Below are positions 14,183 through 25,626 of a stretch of 64,000 bases of DNA, piece by piece (position 1 is the first letter of the stretch; each line of letters begins with the position of its first letter). Origin of the DNA: Chrysogorgia sp. JL179-B06. Its lineage: Eukaryota; Cnidaria; Anthozoa; Scleralcyonacea; Chrysogorgiidae. The stretch covers positions 544,501 to 608,500 of the forward strand of contig JAYKKM010000441.1 in assembly GCA_035772405.1 (NCBI GenBank), written 5' to 3'. The position numbers were made by a program, and so were the translations under genes. The notes beneath the pieces were generated by a model. It was given only the letters and a program-made list of their open reading frames with translations, was not told the DNA's origin and ran no database searches.

Positions 14183-15600
14183 TGAATGAAACAATATTAT
14201 ATGTTGTTGCCTCGTTCTATCCCAAAACCACGCAACATATCGCTATTGAATTAAACAATATTATAGCCGTAGTCTATTTCAAAACTACGCAACATATCGC
14301 TATTGAATGGAACAGTATCATATGTTGTTGCCTCGTTCTATTTCAAAAACTACGCCAACTATACTAACCACGCTGCTACATTCGCATAGTGTTTGTGTGT
14401 CTGCAAAATGCACTACATTACTATTAGCCTGCGAAGCACGCGCTCTCGGGTTTTGGGTGCGGGCCGAGTTGCACACACAGACAATTTATTGAGTTATTGG
14501 TTGGGGAACTACATAACTGCAGTACATCGCTTTTTATGTCGAGGTTTTTCCTGGAACAACAAACTTTTCAGCGGTTTGTTAACTTTACGAATTTACGGGC
14601 CAAGCGTTGTGTATGGTCGGAGAAACGTGTATGACAAAGTCAGCACGTGGCCTGCTTTGGACTTGTAGTTTGTGCCAAACGGAGACACTAAAACAATCAA
14701 AATTATTTTTTGCCAAATCGAACTTACTGTAATTCCCCAAACTTGTCATTTTTATTCGAGCCTTCAAACCCCGCATTTTTTATATTGCACAAACTATAAA
14801 ACGGCGACTAGGCGCTGATAAATATATTCACAAGGTGTCAAAACACTTGCTCGTGTGTAAAAATTAAATATCATGCACGATTTACTGTAACTTTTCTAAA
14901 GAACGGAAATACAACAGAATACAATCGCATCAAATAGATTACAATATGTAATTCTGCCAGATAAGAATATATTAAATATTGTATTGCATCCCGATCTTGT
15001 CATACTTTCACAAGCCACAACCCGACAAGTATCAAAAGTCAAAACACTCGCAAGTGACCAAGTCAGCTGCGTATTCGGGAATAATCATTAGACATTACAT
15101 ATACTATATATTAGTATTATTTTCACCGAATGTTTGCGGTGTTCGCAACTTCCGATTTAGACTGAATTTGAGTATAAATAGCATTTCGGTATTCCGTTTC
15201 AAATTGGCAACTTCTTCACGATGTTCGTAACTTCATTTCCGCCGCAAGACAAAGGTAAATATGCAAAAGTCGTTCGGAAATATAAAGCAAACAAGCTTCG
15301 AAAGACTTGAAACGCTTTCTTTTATTTCTAAGTCCCACAGTGGGAAGTACTTTTAAATAAATTTTAACCTGTACAAAGTTCGCTGTCCAACTACATTACC
15401 CAACTATCTTATAATGTTTCCCCAAATGCCTATTGCCTATGATAAAGTTTAAAAAACACACTACTAAATATTATATACAAGTACAACCAAACCCAAACGT
15501 TTCTTCGCAATTTATGCAGCCATAATCAGCCATATGTTCATTGTCAGTATATATATATATATATAGTATCTATTAAATATATAGTTCGCAGATAAACTAA
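14183..15600. other. No gene recognised; three short internal repeats
   Basis: Three copies of a roughly 65-bp motif with ATGTTGTTGCCTCGTTCTAT or ACGCAACATATCGCTATTGA lie at 14200-14355; related text returns at 19970-20100 on the other side of the transposase gene. These may be an inner set of subterminal repeats of the KDZ element. From 14.4 to 15.6 kb I see only short frames and a 24-bp (TA)n at 15549. Confidence 0.5.
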
Positions 15601-17069
15601 CTACAAAGCGTATTTATCCATGTCAACCTTAAGCCGCTTCAGCACTTCTTTACCCTCCTCTGTAAACTCTTCAACCTTCCTTTTCAACAATAACTTTTTC
15701 ATTCTCTTAACTTTCCCCGCCATGTACTCCTCTGAAACAATTTGACCTAGGTCGACTTTAACCACGTCTTCCATCAGCTGTTCTGCCTCTTCCTTTCTAT
15801 ACTTCTTATCCACCCGCTTCTGTATGTGGCTCTGCGATATTTTAGTCACCGTTACAGGAGAAGGTAGTTCCAAAAGTCGTTTCACACGATACTCATCTAT
15901 ATTAACCACGCCTCCGTTGCCTTCATCATTCTCGCTTTCTACGGGTGGCTTTCCAAGCGAGAATTTCTGCCCAATGCAAAAATTCATCAGATAAATCGCC
16001 TGAATTAAAACATCTCGTGGAATGACGAATGACCATTCCAGGCGTTCACCTGACTTTACATGCTCCAGTGCTTGGTGCAGCGCGTAGGAAACTGCGGCTA
16101 ATCTAAGGACCTGTCCTTTCGCTTTTGAAAGCACACTTTTCCTATCCCTATCTCGCCTGTGTTGCCGTCTCTTCCGCTCATTCAGTTCGTCATGAAAAGC
16201 CACAAATTCTGCGTGAGCTTCCTCAGTCAGACTGTACACGTTGCTTTCGTGACTGCTATGCTCCTTGTCCAGAACTTTGAATATTTCCTCCAAATGGGCA
16301 GTTTCTTCTGGCACTTTCTTCATCTCATCGTAGTCCACGTCCATTTCGGGCGGGCAAACAAATAATTGCCTGTCACAGAAACCATCGTAGTCATTCCCAT
16401 TTAACAGATTAACCACAACGTCTGGCTCCCCGAAACCAGCGATATTGAACCAAGTTTTTGGAACCACGCTTTGTGAATTTCTAAAATTTCTTCGCCAGGG
16501 ACCACCGTTAATCAATGATAGCAGGGTTTTCCTATCCGAGCCTCCATTCTTGTATTTATCAAGTTGCTCGTACAACAGTGACACTTCATCATATAACCCC
16601 ACTACTCTTCCAGCGTTCCGTTTTAGAGTATAATGAAGCTCTTCCATAGAGAAGTGTTCGATGTAAACTTGCTCCACTACAGCTTCACCTTCGTCATCCT
16701 CCTCATTTCCACCTCCGCTATTTTCATGCATTTCAGCCTCAATATCTTGAATGGGTTGCAGGAATCGATTGAGCGCCGGTGATTTCTTCTGACCCTTTTC
16801 AGCGAGAACTACACTCCACAATATTAACGGCTCCTTCCATTGCTCGTTCACCATTACTCGACTATCAGGGCCCATAAAATGAGAACAGATAGAAAGCAAC
16901 GGGAAAAAATAAATTCAGAAGGGCTCCCGATAGCTTCAGCATGTGCTTTTATGAGGCCTTTCACACTGCTACTTGTCGCCTTTTCAAAGTTCAGGATATC
17001 CATTTGTGCTGCAGATACTCTACGATCGATATCGCGATACGATAAACCACCACTCATGGAACCTGACAT
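15601..17069 (-). pseudogene. DUF3987-type ATPase-like protein of the KDZ element, one-base frameshift
   Basis: On the minus strand a long frame of 432 codons ends at 15601. The N-terminal about 57 residues (from ATG at 17069, MSGSMSGGLSYRDID...) are in another frame because one T appears to be missing in a T-run at about 16904-16909. The protein matches the DUF3987 family, which is mainly prokaryotic and phage-associated with a RecA-like fold: HFMGPDSRV, W(K/S)EP near the start, a P-loop region, then a YDEVS Walker-B-like motif (Asp104-Glu105 of the frame) and GGSDRK. The P-loop is odd: AEKGQKKS, with Lys where the second Gly should be. The C-terminus is strongly charged and may bind DNA. 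It faces away from the transposase, with a duplicated segment between them. It may help transposition, but that is inference. The frameshift could also be an assembly error. Confidence 0.65.
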
Positions 17070-18018
17070 CATTACAGCAATCCACACAGAGAATGAGAGA
17101 AATTAATCAATGATGCCCAATTTCATAACTTAATCCCCCCTGTTATTGTCATTACACAACGCCCACAAACTGATAGTAACTGTATCCGCACCGCACCTTA
17201 TTCACTGTTGTGCCATCATAATGACACCTGCATTGACAATCCTCCTAGTTTTCATTTTAGTTCGCTGATTATACCAACATACCAATCCACGAAACCATTG
17301 ATATTATCCTTTATTTTCACTGCACCGTTATTTTAGGGTTTTACGCGCGCGCAATCCAATTTCGTGTTTTATGCACTGTCAAGTTTCTTTTGACATCCGC
17401 GCTACCATGCTGTGCAGTCCTTTATGTTGCGGAAATTAACACCATAACTGACGCCACCTATACAAAGAAGGGCCCCCGATGGCTTCGGCATGTGCTTTTA
17501 TGACAGTATGACACCTTTCACACTGCTACTTGTCGCCTTTTCAAAGTTCAGGATATCCATTTGTGCTGCAGATACTCTACGAGCCATATCGCGATACGAC
17601 AAACCACCCACAGAACCCGACATCTTTACAGCAATCACTTTACACAGAGAATAAGAGAAATTAATCAATGATGCCCAATTTCATAACTTAATCCCCCCTG
17701 TTATTGTCATTACACAAAGTCCACAAATTGATAGTAACTGTATCCGCACGCACCTTTATATTCACTGTTGTGTCATAATGACACCTGTGACAATCCTCCT
17801 AGTGTTCATTTTACTTCGCTGATTATACCAACATACCAATCCACGAAACCATTGATATTATCCTTTATTTTCACTGCACCATTATTTCAGGGTTTTACGC
17901 GCGCGCAATCCAATTTCGTGTTTTATGCACTGTCAAGTTTCTTTTGACATCCGCGCTACCATGCTGTGCAGTCCTTTATGTTGCGGAAATTAACACCATA
18001 ACTGACACAACCTATACA
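16918..18018. repeat. Tandem duplication of the divergent promoter region (two copies, about 550 bp)
   Basis: Copy 1 is 16918-17465 and copy 2 is 17467-18018, more than 90% alike by eye. Each contains the first coding segment of the DUF3987-like gene on the minus strand. In copy 2 that segment reads MSGSVGGLSYRDMARRVS... but a small insertion leads to a stop after 43 codons. Copy 1 is the one that connects to the rest of the gene. The duplication moves the gene start about 1 kb away from the transposase start. Confidence 0.85.
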
Positions 18019-18023
18019 TTACG

Positions 18024-18064
18024 CACTATATATACATAGCCCACAGTTCGCATACTAGTGAAAC
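18024..18064 (+). promoter_or_regulatory. Putative TATA element of the transposase gene
   Basis: CACTATATATACATAG at 18024-18039 lies about 30 bp before the ATG at 18065. If used, the leader would be very short. The adjacent region up to 17.07 kb serves the opposite gene. Confidence 0.35.
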
Positions 18065-19843
18065 ATGACTGCACGTAGTTTTATTACAAACTACGACCAC
18101 CTAAACGCATTCATTTTTGCTATAAAACACTTTCCACAAGCCACTCCCAATCGCTGGGAACTTGTTGCAGAGTACGTAAGAGGTCTTCAAATTGATTTAT
18201 CCAAGACCCATCCGACAGTAGTTCTTGGGGAACCTGGAAAACCAAATAGTAACTCGAAGGAACTCGACTTAACAAGGGTAGATAACTGCAGACTTCTTAG
18301 CAAGTTACTGTCTAAAAAATACCCATGGCTACCTTGCAGCGACTTCCAAGATGCATTGTTCAAGGATGGTGCCAAAACTGCCATGAAACCTGTTATATTG
18401 ACCCCACCGTGTACTTGTTGTAACAAAAACATCAAGATTGACCCAAGACCATCTTTTCCTCTCGTCTACACTACGACCGGTACCTACGTCGGAGCCCTTT
18501 TTCATGGACAGTGTACCGTGTGCAAAACAACTTATTACCCGTCTTACAAACTCGTTGATGACAAGAGGATTTATTACGAAGTAAACGATAACAATAGATA
18601 TTTCCAAGTAACTTCCAAAACTGTCTTTGAAAAGCAACTTCTTAATGACTTTACAAACAACATATGGGTTGTTGGAGCAACATTCCAGTCTAGGGCAAAG
18701 GTCTATAACTTAAATTTTGCCAAAATTGATAACGACCGACTAACCCAACTCGAAAGTTTCGCGAGAACGTATGACGGCGGGTGGCGCCTCAATGACGAAA
18801 GAGTTTGTGACGCCTGGTTTCTTTGGGTTATAGTCAATTACTACCACAAGGCTGGCAAGTTAGCCGTAACACACATCGACTTGCAATACAGTGAAACAAG
18901 AAATCATCTCAACTTAGAAAGCGTTTGTGAGATTTTGTGGGAAGATATATGTGCTTCCACAAACAAGTGGGTCAGTCACGAATGTTCCACGCCAGGTTGT
19001 AAAGAGGGTTATATTACCGTTGATGGCAATGAATATCTGAAAAGATCAAAATGCGCCCTACCAAAAGAAAAGGTTAAACTTCGTCGTGATCTGCCTGAAA
19101 TTTATCGTTGCTGCCCAAATTCTCCCCTAAATGGGGGAAAATCACAGAAACCATCCAAATTCTGTGCGAGCCACCAAGGGCACGAGAAGACCGAACTGTT
19201 GAAAGATGTCGACTTCCCATCTGAATTTATTTCAGCTGCAAAAGAAAACAATTTGCTACGAGAAGACGAAATTCCTATGAATGGCTGTAAGAAAAAAGAG
19301 AACATATCTTTATTTTTCGAAACAACAGCTGGTATCTTAGCACTTATACGTCCGTGTGGTATTGTGGTTGGCCTAACAGAAATGTTTACTTGCGAATCTC
19401 TTACGCAGGTCTTCTTATTCCTTCTACGAACTTTTTCTAACAGTCCTGAAGATTTCCAGAGACTAAGATATTTAGGATATGACAGGGCTTGTGCTCTTGA
19501 ACCATTTCTTAAAAACCAACAAAAAAACGGCAGTGCTGGAGCAAAACTGTTGTTAGAAAACGTTAAATTCCTAGTAGACATTTTTCATGTCTCAAAGCAC
19601 ACAGAAGCAGCATGTATGCCCCCAGATAACCCTAATTGTAAATACCACCCACACTTGAGTAAGTTTAAGGAAATTCATGGGACAAACACTGAATCGTGCG
19701 AACAGGGATTTCGTCGACTAAACATGTATTTCAATCTGACAAGGAAGATGACCCAGTTTAAGCGGAATGTACTTTTCTGGTATGTAAATGAATGCTTCAA
19801 CACTCAGTTAGAGGAAGAATTAACACTTAAATCTTTAATGTAA
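18065..19843 (+). CDS. KDZ-family transposase with CxC-type zinc clusters
   Basis: An intact 592-codon frame with no intron. Residues 116-153 hold a cysteine cluster (CTCC, then GQCTVC) of the CxC5 type. A second Cys/His-rich block spans about 307-375 ([20 protein letters not shown]), like CxC6. The C-terminal part carries the hallmarks of the Kyakuja-Dileera-Zisupton transposases: RPCGIVVGL at about 429, [11 protein letters not shown] at 471, [14 protein letters not shown] at 504 and [13 protein letters not shown] at 541. Asp473, Asp505 or His508, and Glu543 or Glu546 are candidates for catalytic residues. The family cuts and pastes DNA with an RNase-H fold. The usual SAP or SWIM extensions were not seen. 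The start is the first ATG in frame, just after a TATA-like sequence. The open frame is undamaged, so the element may have been active recently. Alternatively it is a domesticated or host KDZ-like gene, but the matching TIRs and target duplication argue for a transposon. Confidence 0.8.
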   Translation: MTARSFITNYDHLNAFIFAIKHFPQATPNRWELVAEYVRGLQIDLSKTHPTVVLGEPGKPNSNSKELDLTRVDNCRLLSKLLSKKYPWLPCSDFQDALFKDGAKTAMKPVILTPPCTCCNKNIKIDPRPSFPLVYTTTGTYVGALFHGQCTVCKTTYYPSYKLVDDKRIYYEVNDNNRYFQVTSKTVFEKQLLNDFTNNIWVVGATFQSRAKVYNLNFAKIDNDRLTQLESFARTYDGGWRLNDERVCDAWFLWVIVNYYHKAGKLAVTHIDLQYSETRNHLNLESVCEILWEDICASTNKWVSHECSTPGCKEGYITVDGNEYLKRSKCALPKEKVKLRRDLPEIYRCCPNSPLNGGKSQKPSKFCASHQGHEKTELLKDVDFPSEFISAAKENNLLREDEIPMNGCKKKENISLFFETTAGILALIRPCGIVVGLTEMFTCESLTQVFLFLLRTFSNSPEDFQRLRYLGYDRACALEPFLKNQQKNGSAGAKLLLENVKFLVDIFHVSKHTEAACMPPDNPNCKYHPHLSKFKEIHGTNTESCEQGFRRLNMYFNLTRKMTQFKRNVLFWYVNECFNTQLEEELTLKSLM

Positions 19844-20147
19844 ATCTTCAAATTATCCCAATAACAACATTACCTTTTGTGTTCCAGTTTCAAACTTTGC
19901 TCACTTTCCTATGTATGCATGTCTAACATATATTAAACAAAGTATAAGTCAAACCACATACCATATATATGTTGTTGCCTCGTTCTTCCAAACTGATATT
20001 GGCAAAGTTACAAATTTCATATGCCTCGTTCTTTAAAAACGCACACTGCTAAAAACCTCATATCGTTATACAAATATTTTTGCATCGTTCTATTTCGTAA
20101 CGTAAATATACTGACTAAAACCTCTACTACAATGCACGTATGCAGTC

Positions 20148-20620
20148 TTTAATTAGACGCTAATATGCACAATATACACAATAGACACTTACGTATAAGT
20201 GTGTAAATAGACACAATAGACTTTAATATACACTAGACGTCTATTAGACGTATATACTATAGTGTATAATTAGACGCTAATATACACAATATACACAATA
20301 GACACTCACAGTTTATGTATAAGTGAGTAAATAGACACAATAGACGTTAATATACACTAGACGTCTATTAGACGTATATAGTGTATAATTAGACGCTAAT
20401 ATACACAATATACACAATAGACACTCACAGTTTATGTATAAGTGAGTAAATAGACACAATAGACGTTAATATACACTAGACGTCTATTAGACGTATATAG
20501 TGTATAATAAGCAATGGAGAATTGACAGAATATACGCCACCTGTCTACTTAGTATAACTATACATTATATACGGTATACACTGTATAAATATACACAATA
20601 TACTTCTTATGTCTAAACTG
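20148..20620. repeat. Right subterminal repeat array
   Basis: Units of about 119 bp, starting with TTAGACGCTAATATACACAA, are the reverse complement of the left inner array (10921-11245). One unit carries a 5-bp insertion (TATACTATAGTG). The last 100 bp diverge and lead into the TIR. Confidence 0.85.
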
Positions 20621-20655
20621 TCTATTCTGCAATACCGCGCCTTACTCCGCAAGAC
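20618..20655. repeat. Right terminal inverted repeat and target duplication of the KDZ element
   Basis: CTGTCTATTCTGCAATACCG, then CGCCTTACT, followed by the duplicated CCGCAAGAC (20647-20655). Beyond it the 1.7-kb repeat continues on the opposite strand (TGACTTCATACACGAAAT). Confidence 0.85.
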
Positions 20656-20728
20656 TGACTTCATACACGAAATTGTTGTGTGGACGGCGCATAAATATGA
20701 CACGTAATTAATTATTATTCATACAAAA

Positions 20729-20803
20729 CATAACATATAGTCTGCGAAAGCAGACTCTGTCCTTACCGCGGACAGAGTCTGCTTTCGCAGACTACATAAC
20801 ATA
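20729..20803. mobile_element. 57-bp perfect palindrome between 9-bp direct repeats
   Basis: Arms 20738-20762 and 20770-20794 are exact 25-nt reverse complements around TTACCGC. Each arm contains its own hairpin, GTCTGC-GAAA-GCAGAC, with a GNRA-type loop. CATAACATA flanks both sides (20729-20737 and 20795-20803), and copy 1 of the surrounding repeat has just one related sequence there, so this is an insertion with a 9-bp duplication. Confidence 0.8.
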
Positions 20804-20874
20804 AGGCTAATTAGACTGCGTTTACACTAGAGCAAAAGTTTCCGGATTCGTCACGAATCCGGAACGTTTTGGTA

Positions 20875-22066
20875 CCGGTGTCACAGGAAATTCGCCTCCC
20901 CAGGAAATTCGCCCCCCTCCCCCTGGAGGGGCGAATTTCCTAGGAATCTCGCCCTCCCCAGGGGCGAATTTCCTAGGATATTCGCCCCCCTCTAGGAAAT
21001 TTGCCCCCCTCTAAATTTCGTTTTAAAATCAAAACTTCTCATGAACATTGTTTATTAAATTTAATATTTTACAAAAAAAATACTTAAATATATTAGTTGA
21101 CCAGTTCAGACATTTTATAGCTGTTGGACTTGTTTAGAAATAAATGAATAAAAATAGAAATTATCAGATCAAGTGCTGCAAATTTCGACAATAGAAATCG
21201 TTAACAATGTCATTTGCGGTGACAACTTTTTAACAATGAACGATGACTCACACATGCAAAACAACAATATGAACAAAGGGTCTAGAATTTGAATAGGGTC
21301 GGTTGCGGAACATTGGTCTCTTCCACAGATCTCTAAAATAGGACTGGATCGGACCTTCCTATTGTGTTTTATGTTTTAGCTTTATCTTATAATCGTTTTT
21401 TAATTCTCTGGGCTGTTCTTCCTATTCATGACGTAGCTACCCTACCCTCTGTTTATATTATTACCAGAAAAGAGTTCTTAAAATAACGATTTTGTCGTGG
21501 TGACAAAATTAAATATTGCTTTCGAAAATACATTCATAGCAATAGTGAATAGCAATGTTGGATAGTTCTTAAAAGAAGTGTTCGAAACTTAGCAGAGTCA
21601 GTGGAGAAAAACATTTAAACTAAAAAAGAAGGATAATGCATTTCGGCGGAAAATTTGTCAACAAAATAGAGCGGGTATTTATATGATAGATGTTGAATAA
21701 CGTGACCCCCATTAATGAAGTGACGCTATATTTAACAACATACTAAAAACAAAACCCATGCGCATTAGGGGAGAAAGATATTTTGCAATCGCTGAGTCAC
21801 AACTGACAATTGGCTCGCTTCGACATTGTCGTTTTGGCTGCTGACGAGTGGAAATAGTTTTATTTCGAATGACAGATCGACACATGTTGTTACCACGTAT
21901 TGACGGCAAGTGGATTCTAATTTATATCTTGCAACTAAAGAGGAGGGCGAAATTCCTAAAGGGGGCGATTTTCCTGGGAAATTTGTCCCCCGGGAGGGCG
22001 GATTTCCTAGGAATATCGCCCCCAGGGGGGCGATATTACGGCGGGACGAATTTCCTGGGACACCGG
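20875..22066. mobile_element. Nested element with CCGGTGTC ends and G/C-striped subterminal repeats
   Basis: Ends are CCGGTGTCACAGGAAATTCG and, on the right, CGAATTTCCTGGGACACCGG. Just inside are tandem motifs of GGGGGCGAATTTCCTAGGAA type in both orientations, alternating runs of C or G with AATTTCCTAGGAAT. The middle (21.0-21.9 kb) is AT-rich and non-coding. It splits the left inverted repeat of the 10.2-kb unit. A second family member is at 60918-61806. Confidence 0.75.
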
Positions 22067-22734
22067 ATTCGTTTTGCCGTTTACACACAAGAGGATGAAT
22101 CCGAAATAAAACGTCCCGGTTTGGTCGCGTCTCCGGAGATTTTGAATCCGGAATCTAAAGTGGAAATTTTGTATCTGGATACTTATGAATCCGGAATCTT
22201 TTGTAGTGTAAACGGGTATTCCAATGGGGGTACAATTTATCCCGGGCATTCTGTGTCACCCTCCCGCGATACTAATTGGAATGTCAGCGGTTATCGCGTA
22301 AGTGCTATTCAGAATATAGTAAATTACGAACTTAATCTGATTTTTTAAAGTTTGTTTGGCCAAGAAAAGGGGTCACAATTGTATATAACGAACTTGTCAA
22401 CAGATACAAAATAAATAGCGAAAGTGGACGGGTATTCTACAATTTAGCGTAAATTACACACACTAAATAAATTATGAACGCTCCCTTAGCAGTATTTTAT
22501 TAAATAATAAGTACAGTAAGAACACACAATAGCGGAGCTTTTCATATATCGTCTATTATCCTTGTCTTAGTCGTGGCTTTCAGACCAAACAAAACTTGTA
22601 GACGTTAAGGTCTTTACCTTCTCATTGTTATTGTTGATGTGACCGAAACAATAATTTCCTTCTTTTCTAATGCCCTGAAGGTTCTTCCAAATTCTAGCTC
22701 AGTGTCATACACAGGACGAAAAACGAGCTTTAAG

Positions 22735-22905
22735 ACACATTTAAGGAGGCGTAAATTTGCTTAAATCTGTTTAGCTGATTTAAGCCTGAATTAAATCTGG
22801 CTTAAATTTGTTCAGAGGTTTACGCAACATTTAAGCTCGTGTAAATTTGCTTAAATGCGGATTACAAATTTAAGCGTAGTTAAAGTTACCTTATATTAAC
22901 AAGTT
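22735..22905. repeat. TTTAAG-rich array (left); inverted partner at 30165-30385
   Basis: About ten spaced copies of TTTAAG or CTTAAAT, many within GC(T)TAAATTTG or TTTAAGC. The same words fill 30165-30385. Their symmetric position suggests binding sites near both ends of the 10.2-kb unit. Confidence 0.6.
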
Positions 22906-23498
22906 TTCGTGCTTAAAAACCTATTTCCAACAGAAATAACTTATATTTAAATACATCATGTTTTCTTGTCAAAATTCCCTCTGATGCACCCTTGTTAACA
23001 TGGTTGCCGGTTTATATTGCTTCAACAATGTTATTCGCGTTCATACATTACGTTATAATTAAACTTAGCATTCGTGAATTTTCTCAGAATTTGCTGCAGA
23101 CATTCGTGCGGTTTATAACACAACTAAACCATTATTTAGTATAGAATATAAACTAGTTAGTTTATTCAAACAACTACAAATTTCTATTAAAAGCAATTAT
23201 ATTTACTTCAGTATTTACTTCAGTAGAGTTGAACAACAGTTGAACAACAGTTCAAACAAAATAATCGAGCATCTAAAAAGGATGTCTTGCCAATATTTTG
23301 CAAACTCAGCAATGGCAATATTTATGTAATAATGGATAAACTATGCATACATGGTAAATTATCTAATGATACTGCATATTAGGAAGTGTGTTCCTGTCTT
23401 TAGTAAATAAACAGTTCGATGTCAATTGCATAGCCAGTGTTGAAACAACAATCGAAATATAGTAAGGTACACCATTGTAACCTTCGCTCTCCATATGA

Positions 23499-23571
23499 GT
23501 CTCGGTGGCTCAATGGTTAGAGCGTCTCACCGGCAATCAGCAGCTTACAGGTTCGATTCCTGTCCGGGATT
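23499..23571 (+). tRNA. tRNA-derived sequence with broken anticodon arm
   Basis: GTCTCGG/CCGGGAT can form the acceptor stem (two G-U pairs), GCTC/GAGC the D-stem, and ACAGG/CCTGT a perfect T-stem around TTCGATT. Internal promoter boxes are good (TGGCTCAATGG and GGTTCGATTCC). No regular anticodon stem can be drawn from GTCTCACCGGCAATCAGCAG, so it is probably the head of a tRNA-derived SINE or a pseudo-tRNA. Confidence 0.55.
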
Positions 23572-23644
23572 CAGAATCATTTTTCATGACGATCGTTCAT
23601 GTGTAGTCGGTTTGATATACTGCTGAAACACACACTGGCTGTTA

Positions 23645-24010
23645 TTTTCAAGGAGTTAAAATAACCCAGGAGAAGGAGTAATTTTGATTACTTAGGATGG
23701 AGTAACTTCATTGAAGTTATTTTAACTCCACTTTCGGAGTTAAAGTAAACCTAGGAAGGAGTAATTTTAACTACCCAGAACGGATTAACTCATTGGAGTT
23801 GTTTTAACTCCACTTTCGGAGTTAAAGTAACCCTATAGAGAGGAGTAAATTTAACTTTCCAGAACGGATTAACTTCATTGGAGTTACTTTGACTCTTTTT
23901 TTGGAGTTAAAGTATTCTAAGAATGGAGTAATTTTAACTAGTCGAGATAGAGTTTCGTCATTGGAGTTCTTTTAACTGCAAGTTTGGCAGAGTTAAAATA
24001 ACCCAAGAAA
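23645..24010. repeat. Four-copy 90-bp minisatellite
   Basis: Units contain GGAGTTAAAGTAA..., AGGAGTAATTTTAACTA... and CATTGGAGTTNTTTTAACTC. GGAGTTAAA and TTTAACTCC occur in both orientations, so each unit can form a hairpin. A (TA)11 tract follows at 24029. Confidence 0.8.
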
Positions 24011-24059
24011 CGTGTCGTTCGTCGATTTATATATATATATATATATATATATCGGTATT

Positions 24060-25550
24060 GCTGACAGACGCTAGGGCTTAATCAATAGTCTCCAAAGGTC
24101 CAATTTAGAGAAGTAATAATATTCAATAGGCTTTATGTGCGGGTTTATGTCATTCCCAAGCTAGTGTACACAACGTAATCGCAACGTTGCAAGAAGGTTA
24201 TGTATGGTTTGGTTAGATCGGACCTAGCTTTCCTACAATTAACGTAGCTGCGGTGTTGTTTTGATATACCATATTGCAGAGGAGGTAAAAATACGTTGTA
24301 GCAACGTTGCGAAGTAACGTTTCTATTAGCCGTTCAGCCGACTAGGTTTATATATATGCGAGAACCATTGGAACGACACTAGTATATTGACAACAATTAA
24401 ACACTGATCGCGCTGGCTATACAACGTCGAAATAGCGTTTTATAAAAGGTTTTCAATGAGAAGATGTTGTTTTATCATATTGTAAGGTTCTAAACAACAA
24501 AGCGTGTTTATGTATGTGACACTCCAATCTCAAGGTTTCTACGGTATATAGGCAGCAGTAATAAACTGCCTGAAAACCGTCACAGTTAAAGGATAACATT
24601 TCTAAAGAAACCTCAAAACCCTATGTAAACGCTACCCTTAGTTCAGTTTTAAAGTAAACTGACTACATTTGTGATATCGAGAATAAATCGACTAGTAAAC
24701 CAAACACCGTGTTGTTTTTAAATGTATGGGGCTGGGTACGAGTTAAACCAATGCCTTCCCAGATGTCCTAGCGCGTTCATTTTTCAAACTCATACAAGAG
24801 CGCGAAATTTTAACTGTGTTATTCTTTTCAAATCCATCGGTTAAATCTGTCTCCTGGGTGCATCATCGATTTTAAAGTAAGTAATAGTTTTGTCCTTTTA
24901 CTTAATGTTGCCTTTCTATCATTATTTTCGTGATATCTTAGCATTGTTGGCATTTGTTGCGATAAACACGGTATATTATGATACAGGTTTGTGCAATAGC
25001 ATATGGGCTTCGTTGTCCAAGTATTTTCAAATATATGAGGCCAAATTTTGTTGACTGTGGTATATCCTGGCCACATATATCATGATTATGTATTATCTAC
25101 ATGTATTGCATCGATCGATTTTCAGTATTAAGCCTTTATAGCTGGTATTTATCAGGGATTGGGAAATTAAAGTTTGGTATTTCCGTATTTGTCCATATTA
25201 AAATAGTTGGGTTTATATTTGAGGGTTTCTTTATATTTCTACCACTTGATAATATATAACAACCATAAACACTTACGTTGAACAACTGTTACAACCCTGA
25301 TATAAGAAGTATTTAGTTATCTTGGGATATATTTCTTGCTTGCTGTTGTTTCTATAGTTTTATGAATATGGTCTATTAAACACTTGAAAATCATACATGT
25401 CATGTAGATAAATGAAACTTGGGACATTGATAAGCCTATTTCGATTAAAACTACATACAGCAAATATAGTTTAAGTGTATGTAATGAAGGTATTGTATGA
25501 TATATGTGCTAAATTGCTAATTTTATTTTCTGCATCCTCTCAAACTTCTA
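24060..25550. other. No gene recognised
   Basis: AT-rich sequence with only short frames. If the exon-like pieces at 25.55-29.88 kb belong to one gene, part of this may be its 5' region or an intron. Confidence 0.4.
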
Positions 25551-25551
25551 G

Positions 25552-25626
25552 CTGTATTTGAGAGTTTTGATAATTTGGCAGTTGGTGCAAACCTTGCCAC
25601 TTCAGGACTGTCTAGAGAAGTACAAA
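25552..25626 (+). CDS. Possible internal exon of a gene within the 10.2-kb unit
   Basis: Preceded by TTCTAG and followed by GTAAGT, both good splice sites. It encodes VFESFDNLAVGANLATSGLS and ends Arg-Glu-Val-Gln. The codon use looks coding. The exon ends in phase 1, while the next candidate (26876) reads best in phase 0, so a further exon or a different donor is needed to join them. Confidence 0.35.

Noticed and set aside
23499..23571. Functional tRNA gene
   Set aside because: The anticodon stem cannot be formed, although the promoter boxes and T-arm are good.
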